A stretch of 64,000 nucleotides of DNA from Nocardioides sp. Root140 (GCF_001426745.1 NZ_LMFI01000010.1:849722-913721); one strand, 5' to 3'. Positions 17,024 through 26,563 are shown, counted from the first letter of the stretch. A program made the numbers and translations. The notes: generated by a model not told the origin, from the letters alone.

Positions 17024-18465
17024 GGTTCCATCCTTCTCACTGTTTTCTGGCCCTGCGTGGCGATGGCCTCGACAAGGGTGATGCTGCGCGGGTGCCACGC
17101 GCGGGGCAGGTCGGCGACGGCGGCCTTGACCTGCCGTCGCAGTTCTTCCTCGTCGGTGCCGTTCACGGCGACGACCTCGGCCGCCACGATCGCACCGGTG
17201 AGCTTGTTGGCGCGACCGAACACCCGCGCCGCCGCCACCGAGGGCAGCGCGATGATCGCGTTCTCCACAGGCAGCGGGTGCACCTTGACCCCGCCGACGT
17301 TGATCACGTCGGAGTCGCGGCCACGGAACTCGACGCGGTCGCCGACGATCTCCACGAGGTCGCCGGTGGGCTTCCACGCGTCGTCGGCCGGGACGTCGGG
17401 GCGCCCCGCGTAGCCGAGCATTCCGGCCGTACGCCGGACGTGCAGCTCGCCGTCGACGATCTTCAGGTGGGCCTCGGGATTCTCGACGGAGACGAGCTTG
17501 TCGACGCCGAACCCGGCCCGGCCGTCACCGACCGAGACAATCGAGCCGAACTCGGTCGAGGCATAGACCTGCGAGATGCGCGCGGTCGGGAAGGTGCGCT
17601 CGAGGTCGGCCAGGAGGTCCGGTGGGATCGCCTCGCCGCCGAGGGTGATCTGCTCCAGCTCCGGGAGCTCGACGCCGCGGCTGCGAGCCTCGGTCAGCAG
17701 GAACCGCCAGTATGTCGGGGTGGCGCTCACACAGGTCACGTCGTGCTGCAGCAGCGCGTCGAGCCCGTCGCGCGGTTGACGCGGGAACGGCGCGACCAGG
17801 GTCGCCTGCGCGGCCACGACGTGCTGGAGCACCTGGATGCCGGCGAACTGCTGGGGCCCGTAGGCCAGCAGCCAGCGCTGGTGCGGTCGCGGGGCCACGG
17901 CCTCGACGGTGCGGGCCAGGATCTCCCAGTCGTGCCGGGCCGCCTTGGGCTCGCCGGTCGTGCCGGTCGTCCTGATCAACACCCGACCCGTCGCTTGTTT
18001 CGGTCGACCCGTCGCTTGTTCTGAAACTGGCGACGGGTCGATGAGAACTGGCGACGGGTCGATGAAGACTGGCGACGGGTCGGCGAGTTCGAGGAGGTCC
18101 GGGCGGCGGGTCACGACGAGCGTGTGGTCGAACGCGGCCAACTGGGGCAGGAGCTCACCGACAGGGGTGTCGGGCTGGTACTGGCAGGCCTCGACGCCGG
18201 CCAGCGCCGCGCCGGCCAGCAGCCGCAGGACCCACGCGGCGTCCGGCTCCACGATCGCGACCCGACGCACGCCTGCCAGACGAACTGGCGACGGGTCACC
18301 AACAACTGGCGACGGGTCGACACGAACTGGCGACGGGTCGGCGAAGGCGGCGGCCACGGCGTGGGCGTCACGCAGGAGCTCGGCATACGTCAGGGAACCC
18401 TCGGGCGTGACCACCGCGACCTGGTCGGGCGCGGCAGCCGCGGCACGCGAGAGGAGTCGGATCAT
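17020..18465 (-). CDS. AMP-dependent acyl ligase invaded by in-frame 21-bp repeats
   Basis: A 481-residue ANL-family adenylating enzyme. Core motifs are present: [10 protein letters not shown] (A3, residues 165-174), QVYASTEFG (A5), WKPTGDL (A7), [13 protein letters not shown] (A8) and the catalytic Lys in GQKTVRR (A10). It probably activates a carboxylic acid and loads it on the neighbouring carrier protein. Two in-frame repeat clusters interrupt the N-terminal subdomain: three DPSPV units at residues 43-61, then three DPSPV plus two QATGR units at 129-161. These are translated copies of family C repeats. Catalytic motifs are intact, so it may still be active. Confidence 0.85.
   Translation of the reverse strand: MIRLLSRAAAAAPDQVAVVTPEGSLTYAELLRDAHAVAAAFADPSPVRVDPSPVVGDPSPVRLAGVRRVAIVEPDAAWVLRLLAGAALAGVEACQYQPDTPVGELLPQLAAFDHTLVVTRRPDLLELADPSPVFIDPSPVLIDPSPVSEQATGRPKQATGRVLIRTTGTTGEPKAARHDWEILARTVEAVAPRPHQRWLLAYGPQQFAGIQVLQHVVAAQATLVAPFPRQPRDGLDALLQHDVTCVSATPTYWRFLLTEARSRGVELPELEQITLGGEAIPPDLLADLERTFPTARISQVYASTEFGSIVSVGDGRAGFGVDKLVSVENPEAHLKIVDGELHVRRTAGMLGYAGRPDVPADDAWKPTGDLVEIVGDRVEFRGRDSDVINVGGVKVHPLPVENAIIALPSVAAARVFGRANKLTGAIVAAEVVAVNGTDEEELRRQVKAAVADLPRAWHPRSITLVEAIATQGQKTVRRMEP
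17985..18081. repeat. Family C repeats inside the AMP-ligase gene, cluster 1
   Basis: Two units reading GACCCGTCGCTTGTT (starting 17985 and 18006) are followed by three inverted units reading (A/G)ACTGGCGACGGGTC (starting 18025, 18046 and 18067). Spacing within each orientation is 21 bp, so the reading frame is kept (7 codons per unit). Confidence 0.9.
18283..18339. repeat. Family C repeats inside the AMP-ligase gene, cluster 2
   Basis: Three direct copies of AACTGGCGACGGGTC start at 18283, 18304 and 18325, exactly 21 bp apart. On the coding strand they give DPSPV pentapeptides. Confidence 0.9.
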
Positions 18466-18710
18466 GCGGGCGCAGCGACCTCGTAGAACGCCAGGATGTC
18501 GCCGACGGTCTGCGGCAGCTCATCACCGGAGGAGAACGGGTCGTTGCCGAACTCGTCCTCGAGCATGGCGGACAGCTCGGCCGCCTCGAGGGAGTCGAGC
18601 TCGAGCCCGTCGCCGTACAGGCCGGTGGTCGGGGAGACGTCGTCGGTGCTCTTGTCGGCACGCGTGAGGAACTGCGTGATCACCGCGAGGGTCTTGTCCT
18701 GATCGGTCAC
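18462..18710 (-). CDS. Acyl carrier protein
   Basis: An 82-residue carrier protein. The phosphopantetheine attachment Ser lies in LELDSLEAAELS and the helix-II environment is acidic, as in acyl or peptidyl carrier proteins. The GTG at 18710 is chosen because AGAAGGAAGG precedes it. It sits between a methyltransferase and the AMP-ligase, with a 4-nt overlap with the ligase start, so the pair probably forms a stand-alone loading module. Confidence 0.85.
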   Translation of the reverse strand: MTDQDKTLAVITQFLTRADKSTDDVSPTTGLYGDGLELDSLEAAELSAMLEDEFGNDPFSSGDELPQTVGDILAFYEVAAPA

Positions 18711-18745
18711 GGTCGGGCCTTCCTTCTGAGGGTCAAGTGTGTGGG

Positions 18746-19570
18746 TCACTGCGACGCCTTTGTCGCGGCGAGTATTCCGTAGCCGAGGGTGCCGTCGTTC
18801 CAGAACGCCTCGAGCACGTGCGTGGCCTGCACGAAGTCGGTGACGCCCTGTTCGCCGAGGAGGCCGGTGAGGGTGTCGGTGTGAGCGTCGACATTGGCAC
18901 GCCACGCGGCGAAGGTGGGCAGGGTCTCGGCGGAGACGTCGGTCGCCTCCAGCACGGTCATGCCGAGCGCCTCGAGACGCGAGGCGTAGTCCTCGAGTGG
19001 CTCCATGTGCGCGTCGCCGAACGCGGCACGCAGGGTCGCGAAGTCGTGGCGCCGGTCGCGCACCTCGAGGAACGGGATCTCGCGCTTGCGGATGATGTCG
19101 CACAGCACCAGCCGACCCTCAGGGGCCAGCACGCGCACCGACTCCGACAGCAGGCCGGCCCGGTCACGCATCAGGTGCGAGGACTCCAGCGCCCACACCA
19201 CGTCGTACGACGAGTCGGGCAGCCCGTTCGACGTCCCGTCACGCTGCTCGAAGCGGGCGTCGACACCGCGGGAGCGGGCCAGCGCGGTGGCCGCTGCGAC
19301 TCCGCTGGCCGACGTCGTGATGCCGAGGACCTTCGCCCCGAGCTGCTCCGCCAGGTCGCACGACTGGCGGCCGGTGCCGCACCCGATGTCGAGCACGCGG
19401 TCGCCCTCGCCGATTCCGGCCAGCTCGAGCATCTCGGAGGTCAGCGCACCGGTCGCCACGTCGAGCGCGGTGGTCGGCGTCGCGAAGTGCCCGTAGTGGA
19501 ACTCCTCGCCCATGATCAGCGTCCACGCCTCGTGCACGCGGTCATAGTGCGCGGCGGGCTGGGTGCTCAT
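18746..19570 (-). CDS. SAM-dependent methyltransferase
   Basis: A 274-residue class I methyltransferase with RVLDIGCGTGRQSCDLAEQL as the SAM-binding motif and an Asp-containing post-motif (ARFEQRDG). The sequence style resembles small-molecule C/O-methyltransferases of the UbiE/sterol type. It is the first gene of the leftward cassette with the carrier protein, ligase and SDR; the acceptor may be the carrier-bound acyl chain or the glycan made nearby. Confidence 0.8.
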   Translation of the reverse strand: MSTQPAAHYDRVHEAWTLIMGEEFHYGHFATPTTALDVATGALTSEMLELAGIGEGDRVLDIGCGTGRQSCDLAEQLGAKVLGITTSASGVAAATALARSRGVDARFEQRDGTSNGLPDSSYDVVWALESSHLMRDRAGLLSESVRVLAPEGRLVLCDIIRKREIPFLEVRDRRHDFATLRAAFGDAHMEPLEDYASRLEALGMTVLEATDVSAETLPTFAAWRANVDAHTDTLTGLLGEQGVTDFVQATHVLEAFWNDGTLGYGILAATKASQ

Positions 19571-19603
19571 GCGGGTGCTCCTTGGCTGGTCGTGAGGCGG
19601 ACT

Positions 19604-19642
19604 CTGGTTTCGAGATGGTCGCAGAACGACCTCCTCAACCAG
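19604..19642. repeat. Imperfect hairpin repeat (family D)
   Basis: The segment begins CTGGTTTCGAG and ends CTCCTCAACCAG. Its outer arms CTGGTT (19604-19609) and AACCAG (19637-19642) pair, and GGTCG/CGACC pair inside with a bulge. It lies in the promoter gap between the divergent methyltransferase and acetyltransferase genes. Its look is that of a dispersed intergenic hairpin element; only this copy occurs in the window. Confidence 0.5.
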
Positions 19643-19668
19643 CGGGGGTTTGTGGATATGGTGTCGCG

Positions 19669-20376
19669 GTGCGCCTCGCCCTTGCCGTCCTGATGATCGT
19701 GCTGCCCCAGCGCCTCAAGCACCTGCTGGCCCGTCATGTGCTGAAGTGGGACGTCGACCCCACGGCGTACATCGGGCGCAGCCTGGTCATGGTCCGCAAG
19801 GTCACCCTCGGGCCGGGCTCCAGCATCGGCCCGATGAACATCATCCGCGACCTCGAGGAGCTGCGGCTCGGGGAGGGCGCGAGCATCGCGACCCGCAACC
19901 GGATCGCCGGGATCCCGCTGGCCTCCACGGTGTTCAAGAAGCCGAACCGCAACCCGAGCCTGGTCCTCGGCGACTACGCGATGATCACGGTGGCCCACGA
20001 GCTCGACTGCTCCGACCTCATCGAGCTCAAGGAGTACGCCGTGGTGGCGGGCTTCCGCTGTTCGATCCTGACCCACAACCTGAACCTCGTGAAGGACCGC
20101 TTCGAGAGCAAGCCGGTGGTGCTCGGCGCGCGCAGCGTGGTGATGTCGAACTGCACCCTGCTCAGCAGCAGCGTGCCGGACCGCTCGATCATCTCGGCCG
20201 GCTCGGTCGTCACGACTCCGTTGACCACGAACCTGACGCTCTACCGCGGCAACCCGGCCGAGGCAGTCCGTTCGCTGCCGGAGAGCCTGAAGTTCTTCCA
20301 CCGCGTGGGCCTGCAGGCGCAGATCGCCGACGAGGTCGCGGCGCTGAAGAAGGAGACGCTGCAGGGAGAGGTGTGA
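19669..20376 (+). CDS. Hexapeptide-repeat acyltransferase
   Basis: A 235-residue protein with a left-handed beta-helix (LbH) transferase pattern: ILTHNLNLV, VVLGARSVVMSNCTLL and DRSIISAGSVVTT are typical turns. A short hydrophobic N-terminal segment precedes it. The GTG at 19669 is preceded by TATGGT (19657-19662) with 6 nt between, so it looks leaderless; a longer open frame from 19582 would be translated through the family D repeat and is rejected. It probably O-acylates a glycan intermediate. Confidence 0.75.
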   Translation: MRLALAVLMIVLPQRLKHLLARHVLKWDVDPTAYIGRSLVMVRKVTLGPGSSIGPMNIIRDLEELRLGEGASIATRNRIAGIPLASTVFKKPNRNPSLVLGDYAMITVAHELDCSDLIELKEYAVVAGFRCSILTHNLNLVKDRFESKPVVLGARSVVMSNCTLLSSSVPDRSIISAGSVVTTPLTTNLTLYRGNPAEAVRSLPESLKFFHRVGLQAQIADEVAALKKETLQGEV

Positions 20377-20377
20377 G

Positions 20378-21568
20378 TCAGCGGACAGCAAGCTGCAGGA
20401 TCTCCTCGAACTTGTCGGCGCAGCCGTCGAGCGCGAACTCCTGCTCGGCCAGGAAGCGCGACTTCTCCCCGAGCTCGTCGCGCAGCTCCCGATCGGCGAT
20501 GACCTCGCGCACCCACTCCGCAGCGGCCGGCAGCGACTCGGCATCGGGCGGCAGGACGCAGCCGTCGACCGACGCGATCATGCCGGCGGCCAGGTTCTCC
20601 GAGGGCATCAGGCCGAGCACCGGGCGTCCCGCACACAGGTAGGACAGCGTCTTGGAGGGTACCGAGAACGCGCCGGCGTCCTGCTCGAGCAGCACCACCA
20701 GAAGGTCGCCCGAGCCGAGCACCTCCGGCAGCCGGTCGTAGGGCTGGAACGGCAGCAGGGTCAGGGGGACGTCGAGGCGCGCCGCGGCGTCACGGAGCAC
20801 GTCGACCGCGGGGCCCTCGTTGACCACCACGAGGCGCACCGGCTGGCCGCCGTCGATGACCTCACGGGCCAGGCCGACCAGCAACGCCGGGTTGTGCTTG
20901 AGGCCGAGCGTGCCGGAGTAGAGCAGCGTCTTCACGTCGTCGAGCTCGTGGTCGACGGCCCAGTCGTTCTTGCGGTCGACCGGGTAGATCTCGTCGAGCG
21001 GCGCCCAGTTGGGGATCACCGTCGTCTTGTCGGAGGTGCCCCACTGGCGGTGCACGTCGAGGAACGACTCGGCGATCACGACCACGGCTGCCGCGCGCCG
21101 GGAGCACCACTTCTCCCCGGCCTCAATCGCCTTGCCCACAAGGGCAAACCCACGCGAGAGCTGCTTGCCGGCGAACGACTTGATGGCCACCGCCTGCACG
21201 TCCTGGTGCCACAGCACCCACGGCGTGCGGCGTACGAGGAGGAACGCCGCGAAGACCACCAGGGTCGGGATGGGGGCGTTGGCCACCATCACCGTGTCGG
21301 GACGTTCGGCGCGGGCCAGCCGGGCCAGCTCGAGGCCGAACCGCAGCTCCTGGACGAGGCGGCGGGCGAAGGCGAGCTTCTCGATCTTCTCGCCCTGGCC
21401 GATCGGCCGGAACCGGAGCGTCTCCCCCGCCTCCGCGGCCAGGTGGCCCTTGCCCGAGCTGTAGGCGTCGCACCACGAGTGGGTCACGTCGTGGCCGCGC
21501 CCGGCCAGCTCGCGGCTGAGCTCGACCTGGAAGGGGTGTCCGGCGTAGTCGTGGACGAGGACGCGCAT
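20378..21568 (-). CDS. Glycosyltransferase family 4 protein
   Basis: A 396-residue GT-B glycosyltransferase. The N-terminal MRVLVHDYAGHPFQVELSREL is the acceptor domain start. The donor half has LLYSGTLGLKHNP, then SVPSKTLSYLCAGRPVLGL, where the usual Glu of GT4 enzymes is replaced by SxKT. It is related to WbuB-type sugar transferases. It ends 2 bp from the convergent acetyltransferase and starts close to the epimerase stop upstream, so it is cotranscribed with the GDP-mannose epimerase-like gene. Confidence 0.82.
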   Translation of the reverse strand: MRVLVHDYAGHPFQVELSRELAGRGHDVTHSWCDAYSSGKGHLAAEAGETLRFRPIGQGEKIEKLAFARRLVQELRFGLELARLARAERPDTVMVANAPIPTLVVFAAFLLVRRTPWVLWHQDVQAVAIKSFAGKQLSRGFALVGKAIEAGEKWCSRRAAAVVVIAESFLDVHRQWGTSDKTTVIPNWAPLDEIYPVDRKNDWAVDHELDDVKTLLYSGTLGLKHNPALLVGLAREVIDGGQPVRLVVVNEGPAVDVLRDAAARLDVPLTLLPFQPYDRLPEVLGSGDLLVVLLEQDAGAFSVPSKTLSYLCAGRPVLGLMPSENLAAGMIASVDGCVLPPDAESLPAAAEWVREVIADRELRDELGEKSRFLAEQEFALDGCADKFEEILQLAVR

Positions 21569-21570
21569 GA

Positions 21571-22551
21571 TCAGCCGATCGAACGCTTCACCTGGTCGAA
21601 GACCCAGGCGTACGTCGAGGCGAGGCCGTCGGCCAGCGAGATCGACGGCGCCCAGCCGTAGGTCTCCTGGATCTGGGTGTTGTCACTGTTGCGGCCACGC
21701 ACACCCTGCGGTGCGTCGAGCTTGTGGTTGCGCTCGCACCGGATGCCGGCGATGCCCTCGACGATGTCGACCAGCTGGTTGATCGAGACGAGCTCGTCGG
21801 AGCCGAGGTTGACCGGGGCGTTCGAGTCGCCGGCCAGGATCATCTGCGAGCCCTTGAGACAGTCGTCGATGTACATGAACGAGCGGGTCTGCTCGCCGTC
21901 GCCCCAGATCTCGATCTGGTGCTCGCCGGTGATCGCGGCGGTGGCGATCTTGCGGCACACGGCGGCCGGAGCCTTCTCGCGACCGCCCTCCCACGTGCCC
22001 TCGGGGCCGTAGACGTTGTGGTAGCGCGCGATCCGGGTGGTGAGCCCGAAGTCCTCTTCGAAGTGGCGGCACATCCGCTCGGTGAAGAGCTTCTCCCAGC
22101 CGTAGCCGTCCTCCGGCATGGCCGGGTAGGCGTCGGCCTCCTTGAGGGCGGTGATGTCGGTGTCGGTCTGCTTGTCCGCGGCGTACACGCAGGCGGACGA
22201 CGAGTAGAAGTAGCGTTGCACGTCGTGCTCGCGGGCGGCCTGCAGCATGTGCGTGCTGGTCAGCACCGTCAGCATGCAGAGGGCCTTGTTGTTCTCGATG
22301 AAGCCCATGCCACCCATGTCGGCGGCCAGCATGTAGACCTCCTCGGCGCCCGCAGTCTGCGTCATCGCGGTGTCGAGCAGGGAGAGGTCGCCGACGACGT
22401 TCTCGGCGTCGGGGTGCACCTGGTACCACTCGGACTGCGGCTTCACGTCGACCGAGCGAACGGTCTTTCCCTGTCGCAACAGGTCGGCCACGAGGTGGCC
22501 TCCGATGAACCCGCCGCCACCGGCGACCAGGACATCCACGGGTTTCGACAC
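21571..22551 (-). CDS. GDP-mannose 3,5-epimerase-like NAD-dependent epimerase
   Basis: A 326-residue extended SDR. The cofactor motif is [10 protein letters not shown] and the catalytic pair is YGWEK. Several segments match the GDP-mannose 3,5-epimerase family closely: [20 protein letters not shown] (active-site Cys), [17 protein letters not shown] (base Lys) and [15 protein letters not shown]. That enzyme makes GDP-L-galactose and GDP-L-gulose from GDP-D-mannose. It is best known from plants but occurs in some bacteria. Its neighbour gmd uses the same donor, so two GDP-hexose branches start here. Activity is inferred from motifs. Confidence 0.82.
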   Translation of the reverse strand: MSKPVDVLVAGGGGFIGGHLVADLLRQGKTVRSVDVKPQSEWYQVHPDAENVVGDLSLLDTAMTQTAGAEEVYMLAADMGGMGFIENNKALCMLTVLTSTHMLQAAREHDVQRYFYSSSACVYAADKQTDTDITALKEADAYPAMPEDGYGWEKLFTERMCRHFEEDFGLTTRIARYHNVYGPEGTWEGGREKAPAAVCRKIATAAITGEHQIEIWGDGEQTRSFMYIDDCLKGSQMILAGDSNAPVNLGSDELVSINQLVDIVEGIAGIRCERNHKLDAPQGVRGRNSDNTQIQETYGWAPSISLADGLASTYAWVFDQVKRSIG

Positions 22552-22676
22552 GACAGCCCTCCAAGCGACTGGACAACGGTATGGAGAGGCCCCCGGCCCT
22601 CACGGAAGACTTCAACGACCCGGTTACCGGATGGTTATGCTTCTCGGGTTCACGAACCGGAAGGCTCCGTTCCCTG

Positions 22677-23606
22677 ATGGCTGTCCAGACCTGCCCCGCC
22701 TGCCACTCGCGCGGACTGCACCCCTATCCGGTGTCCCGGCGCACCGGGCGACGCAACTTCCGCTGCACCTCCTGCGGCCTGGTCGGCTGGGGGCAGCGCG
22801 ACGAGCTGGCGCCGGTCGAGACCGTCGGGCTCGACACGATCTCGGTCGAGCAACGCGAGGCGTGGTTCCAGCTCAAGCGCGACGGCGTCACCGCCGCCGC
22901 ATGGGCCGAGACCCTCGACGAGCTGTCATCCCGCCTTGGTCTCGAGACAGGCGCCGGCCAGCCGAAGATCTACGACATCGGCGCCGGCGACGGAGCGTTC
23001 CTCGACTTCGCCAGGTCACGCGGGTACGACGTCGGGGGCAACGAGCTGCTCGAGGCGGCCATCGAGATCGCGCGTTCGAAGTTCGACATCGACCTCGACC
23101 TCGGCGACCTCTCGGCCCTCGACCTGCCTGCAGCGAACGACGCCGTGACCCTGTGGTGCGTGCTGGCCCACGTGCCCTCCCCCGACGAGCTCCTCGACGA
23201 GTGCTTCTCGCTGCTGAAGCCCGGCGGCGTGCTCTTCCTGCAGACGCCGTACCGCTGCACGATCGACGCGATGGCACTCGGCGCGCTCCGGGCCTCGCGC
23301 GGACGGGTCAGCCGCTGGGTCGACCGCCGCATCGCGCAGCACCACTGGCTCCTGCACACCCGCCGCAGCATGACCGTCGCGTTGGAACGCGCGGGCTTCG
23401 TCGACGTACAGGTCACGCCGCAGGCGCGCTACTCGCTGCAGGCCGCGCCCTACCTCGCCTCGCTCGGCCTCAAGGGACGCGGCGGCGAAGTCGTCTCCAA
23501 GGGCGTGGATCGCCTGCTGGACAAGGGATTGGCGCCACGCATCGTGCTCGACGTCTATGCCCGACGCCCGCTCGCGGCCACTCCCGGCCAGGCGCTGACC
23601 GCATGA
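22677..23606 (+). CDS. Class I SAM-dependent methyltransferase with N-terminal zinc ribbon
   Basis: A 309-residue protein. Residues about 4-40 hold two Cys pairs (CPAC and CTSC), a zinc-ribbon as in sugar C-methyltransferases. The SAM motif [15 protein letters not shown] and [12 protein letters not shown] follow. The ATG at 22677 is chosen because the zinc ribbon starts there and GGAAGG lies upstream; the longer frame from 22581 runs through the divergent promoter. The stop overlaps gmd by 4 nt, so it is the first gene of a three-gene operon. Confidence 0.8.
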   Translation: MAVQTCPACHSRGLHPYPVSRRTGRRNFRCTSCGLVGWGQRDELAPVETVGLDTISVEQREAWFQLKRDGVTAAAWAETLDELSSRLGLETGAGQPKIYDIGAGDGAFLDFARSRGYDVGGNELLEAAIEIARSKFDIDLDLGDLSALDLPAANDAVTLWCVLAHVPSPDELLDECFSLLKPGGVLFLQTPYRCTIDAMALGALRASRGRVSRWVDRRIAQHHWLLHTRRSMTVALERAGFVDVQVTPQARYSLQAAPYLASLGLKGRGGEVVSKGVDRLLDKGLAPRIVLDVYARRPLAATPGQALTA

Positions 23607-24577
23607 AGCGGGCCTTCATCACCGGGATCACCGGCCAGGACGGCTCCTACCTCGCCGAGCTGCTCCTCGAGAAGGGGTACGACGTCCACGGGCTGGTGCG
23701 GCGCGCCTCGACGCTGAACCGCAGCCGCATCGACCACCTGCACGACAACCCGCACCTGACGCTGCACTACGGCGACCTGACCGACGGGGTCAGCCTGGTC
23801 AACCTGATCCACAAGATCGAGCCGCACGAGGTCTACAACCTGGGCGCGCAGAGCCACGTGAAGGTGTCCTTCGAGATGCCCGAGTACACCGCCTCGACCG
23901 ACGCCGTCGGCACCCTCCGGTTGCTCGAGGCGATCCGCGCCGCCGGCATCGACTGTCGCTTCTACCAGGCCTCCACCTCAGAGATGTTCGGCGCGACGCC
24001 GCCTCCGCAGAGGGAGTCGTCGGCGTTCTACCCGCGGTCGCCGTACGGCGCGGCGAAGCTCTACTCGCACTGGGTGACGGTGAACTACCGCGAGGCCTAC
24101 GACCTGTTCGCGGTCTCGGGAATCCTCTTCAACCACGAGTCCCCGCGGCGCGGTGAGTCCTTCGTGACCCGCAAGATCACGCTCGGCGCGGCCGCCATCA
24201 AGCTCGGCGTCAAGGACCGGCTCGACCTCGGCAACCTCGACGCGGTGCGCGACTGGGGCTACGCGCCGGAGTACGTCGAGGGCATGTGGCGGATGCTCCA
24301 GCGCGACGTGCCCGACGACTACGTCCTGGCCACGGGCGTCGGCACCTCGGTGCGCGAATTCTGCGCCGCCGCCTTCGCCCACGTCGGGCTCGACTGGGAG
24401 GAGCACGTCACCCACGACTCCCGCTACGAGCGCCCGACCGAGGTCGACGCGCTCATCGGCGACGCGTCGAAGGCCCAGTCGCTGTTGGGCTGGAAGGCCG
24501 CGACCCTGCCCGACGAGCTGGCGCGCATCATGGTTGACGCCGACCTGGAGAAGATGGCGCGGCTGATCGAGCGATGA
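23603..24577 (+). CDS. gmd: GDP-mannose 4,6-dehydratase
   Basis: A 324-residue extended SDR converting GDP-D-mannose to GDP-4-dehydro-6-deoxy-D-mannose, the gateway to rhamnose- and fucose-type sugars. Diagnostic motifs: [20 protein letters not shown] at the start, [20 protein letters not shown], the catalytic YGAAK and [16 protein letters not shown]. The start ATG overlaps the methyltransferase stop (ATGA) and its end overlaps the next gene likewise. A 735-codon open frame from 22370 that includes this gene is a read-through shadow. Confidence 0.93.
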   Translation: MKRAFITGITGQDGSYLAELLLEKGYDVHGLVRRASTLNRSRIDHLHDNPHLTLHYGDLTDGVSLVNLIHKIEPHEVYNLGAQSHVKVSFEMPEYTASTDAVGTLRLLEAIRAAGIDCRFYQASTSEMFGATPPPQRESSAFYPRSPYGAAKLYSHWVTVNYREAYDLFAVSGILFNHESPRRGESFVTRKITLGAAAIKLGVKDRLDLGNLDAVRDWGYAPEYVEGMWRMLQRDVPDDYVLATGVGTSVREFCAAAFAHVGLDWEEHVTHDSRYERPTEVDALIGDASKAQSLLGWKAATLPDELARIMVDADLEKMARLIER

Positions 24578-25626
24578 CCGGCCGCACGCACCTGGTCACC
24601 GGGGTCGGCGGGCAGGACGGCATCCTGCTGGCCCGGCACCTCCTTGCCGCGGGCGACCGGGTGATCGGCACGGTCACGACCCACGACGACCCTCGGCTGG
24701 CGGTCTACCTGCCCGGCGTCACCCTCGAGGAGCTCGACGTGCGATCGACCGCGTCCTTCGAGTCGCTGGTCCGCCAGCACCGCCCCGACGCCGTCCACAA
24801 CCTGGCCGCACTGTCGTCGGTCGGCGCGTCCTGGGACTCCCCCGAGCTGACCGATGCGGTCAACCACCGGGCGGTGCTCGGGATGCTGTCGGTGATCAGC
24901 TCGTCCGGCATGGACTTCATCCAGGCCTCGTCGTCCGAGATCTTCGGCCCGGTCGAGGCCGGAGCCGTCACCGAGGACACTCCGCTCAACCCGGTCAGCC
25001 CGTACGGCGAGGCGAAGACACACGCCCACGTGGCCGTGGCCGAGGCGCGCACCGCCGGCGCCCGGGCCAGCAACCTGGTGCTCTTCGGGCACACCAGTCC
25101 CCTGCACGACGCGGGTTTCGTGCTGCCCACCATCGCCCGCCAGGCCGCCGAGGTCGCTCTGGGCCGGGCCGACGGGATCGCCCTGCGCGACCCGTCGGTG
25201 ACCCGCGACTGGGGTGCCGCCGCCGACCACGTCCGGGCGTTCGCGCTGGCGGTGGGTGCGCCGTACGGCGAGTACGTGATCGCGACTGGTCGGACGCACC
25301 GCCTCGCCGACGTCGCGGCGTGGGCCCTCGAGGCAGCCCGCGCCGACCCGTCGCCAGTTCCGGACGACCCGTCGCCAGTTCCGGACGACCCGCAAAACTC
25401 ACGACGGGTCGATCAGAACTCACGACGGGTCGTCCGGGCGTCGGGTGAACAGGCGCGACGAAACGACTTCGGCGGCGCGTACGGCGACTCGACGCGCGCC
25501 GCGACCAACCTGGGCTGGTGGCCGACGATCACCCTGCGCGAGACGATCGAGCAGATGGTGCGCGCCGAGCTGGCCAGACTCCGCACCGGAGTGGCCGACG
25601 CGGTGACCTACCTCGATCCGGTCTGA
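24574..25626 (+). CDS. GDP-mannose dehydratase/NAD-epimerase family protein with in-frame repeat insert
   Basis: A 350-residue extended SDR related to Gmd: [16 protein letters not shown] at the start, [16 protein letters not shown], and YGEAK as the catalytic pair. It may be the 4-keto reductase or a second dehydratase acting on the Gmd product. Residues 258-288 ([19 protein letters not shown] and two NSRRV units) are encoded by family C repeats with 21-bp spacing. They lie in the C-terminal substrate domain, just before the conserved FGG segment. The frame is kept, so a functional protein is possible. Confidence 0.78.
   Translation: MTGRTHLVTGVGGQDGILLARHLLAAGDRVIGTVTTHDDPRLAVYLPGVTLEELDVRSTASFESLVRQHRPDAVHNLAALSSVGASWDSPELTDAVNHRAVLGMLSVISSSGMDFIQASSSEIFGPVEAGAVTEDTPLNPVSPYGEAKTHAHVAVAEARTAGARASNLVLFGHTSPLHDAGFVLPTIARQAAEVALGRADGIALRDPSVTRDWGAAADHVRAFALAVGAPYGEYVIATGRTHRLADVAAWALEAARADPSPVPDDPSPVPDDPQNSRRVDQNSRRVVRASGEQARRNDFGGAYGDSTRAATNLGWWPTITLRETIEQMVRAELARLRTGVADAVTYLDPV
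25345..25431. repeat. Family C repeats inside the epimerase gene
   Basis: Units GACCCGTCGCCAGTTCCG start at 25345 and 25366, and a variant GACCCGCAAAAC at 25387. Inverted units AACTCACGACGGGTC start at 25396 and 25417. Each set is spaced by 21 bp, preserving the reading frame. Confidence 0.9.
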
Positions 25627-25663
25627 CCGCCGAGCCATGCAACGAGGACGGCCGGTGGCTGGG

Positions 25664-26494
25664 TCAGGGGCGGTGGTTGGTGGCCTGGATCCCGAAGTCC
25701 GAGCGCAGGGCGCTCCTCTCGAGGAGGCGCTGCCACACGGGCCCCTGTGTCGACCAGTAGGTGAACACCTCGACGTGGAAACGCTCGGACAGCAGGTCCC
25801 GGATGGCTTCCTCGTCAACGCCCTGTCGCACGACGTGGTACTCGACCAGGTCGGACTCGACAGTCTCGTCGTACACCCCACGGAGCCGGCGGATCCGGGT
25901 GGCGAGGCCACGCGCGTAGTTGCCCTGCCCGAGCCGCCAGGCGAAGTAGGTGCCGCGGCTGGCCAGGTGGGAGGCGCGCGAGCGGCGCGGGTAGAACAGC
26001 GGGTCCTGGACGGAGAAGATCGCCCCGTCTGGAGCGATGAGGTCCTGGAGACGGTGGAAGAACTTGAGGTACTCGGGGATGTGGTGCACGACGCTGATCA
26101 TCACCGCGAGGTCCCAGGTCTCGTCCTGGTCGAGCACGAACTCGCCGGTCTCGTCGTGGAACACCGACACCCGGTCATCGCCGGCGTACGACCTGCGCAG
26201 GTGGTCGGCGCTCGCCTCGCTGGCCTCGGTGACGGTCACCGTGGCACCGGCCGCCACGAGCACGTCGGTGAACGTGCCGTGCCCGGCACCGATCTCGAGC
26301 ACCCGGCAGGCACCCGTGCGCGAGATGGCGTCGTGGACCAGGCCGGTCAGCCGTCCTTCGATGTCCTCGCGCAGCCGACGGTGCCGCAGGTGCGGCGATC
26401 CCTTGACGTAGTCATGCCCTGCCGCGTGCCCCGAATCCTGCGCACGAACGACACTGTCCCCGTTGTTCACGCCGTCAACAATTGCACATGCCAA
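25664..26494 (-). CDS. SAM-dependent methyltransferase
   Basis: A class I methyltransferase of up to 276 residues. The SAM motif is RVLEIGAGHGTFTDVLVAAG, then ISVVHHIPEY and an extended C-terminal region of about 110 residues. It resembles methyltransferases of polysaccharide clusters. The start is uncertain: ATG at 26494 is the longest choice, with GTG codons about 10-20 residues further in. It is divergent from the glycosyltransferase gene at 26564. Confidence 0.75.
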   Translation of the reverse strand: MACAIVDGVNNGDSVVRAQDSGHAAGHDYVKGSPHLRHRRLREDIEGRLTGLVHDAISRTGACRVLEIGAGHGTFTDVLVAAGATVTVTEASEASADHLRRSYAGDDRVSVFHDETGEFVLDQDETWDLAVMISVVHHIPEYLKFFHRLQDLIAPDGAIFSVQDPLFYPRRSRASHLASRGTYFAWRLGQGNYARGLATRIRRLRGVYDETVESDLVEYHVVRQGVDEEAIRDLLSERFHVEVFTYWSTQGPVWQRLLERSALRSDFGIQATNHRP

Positions 26495-26563
26495 CCGCCG
26501 GGTACGCGGGAACCTGGAAACTCATACCCGTGAGTAGTCTTCCGCCATGAAGGAGCGCACCGC

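Noticed and set aside
17020-18465. Pseudogene call for the repeat-bearing AMP-ligase
   Set aside because: The reading frame and all catalytic motifs remain intact despite the inserts.
22370-24577. 735-codon frame containing Gmd
   Set aside because: Only the part from 23603 has real protein features; the upstream part overlaps the methyltransferase in another frame.
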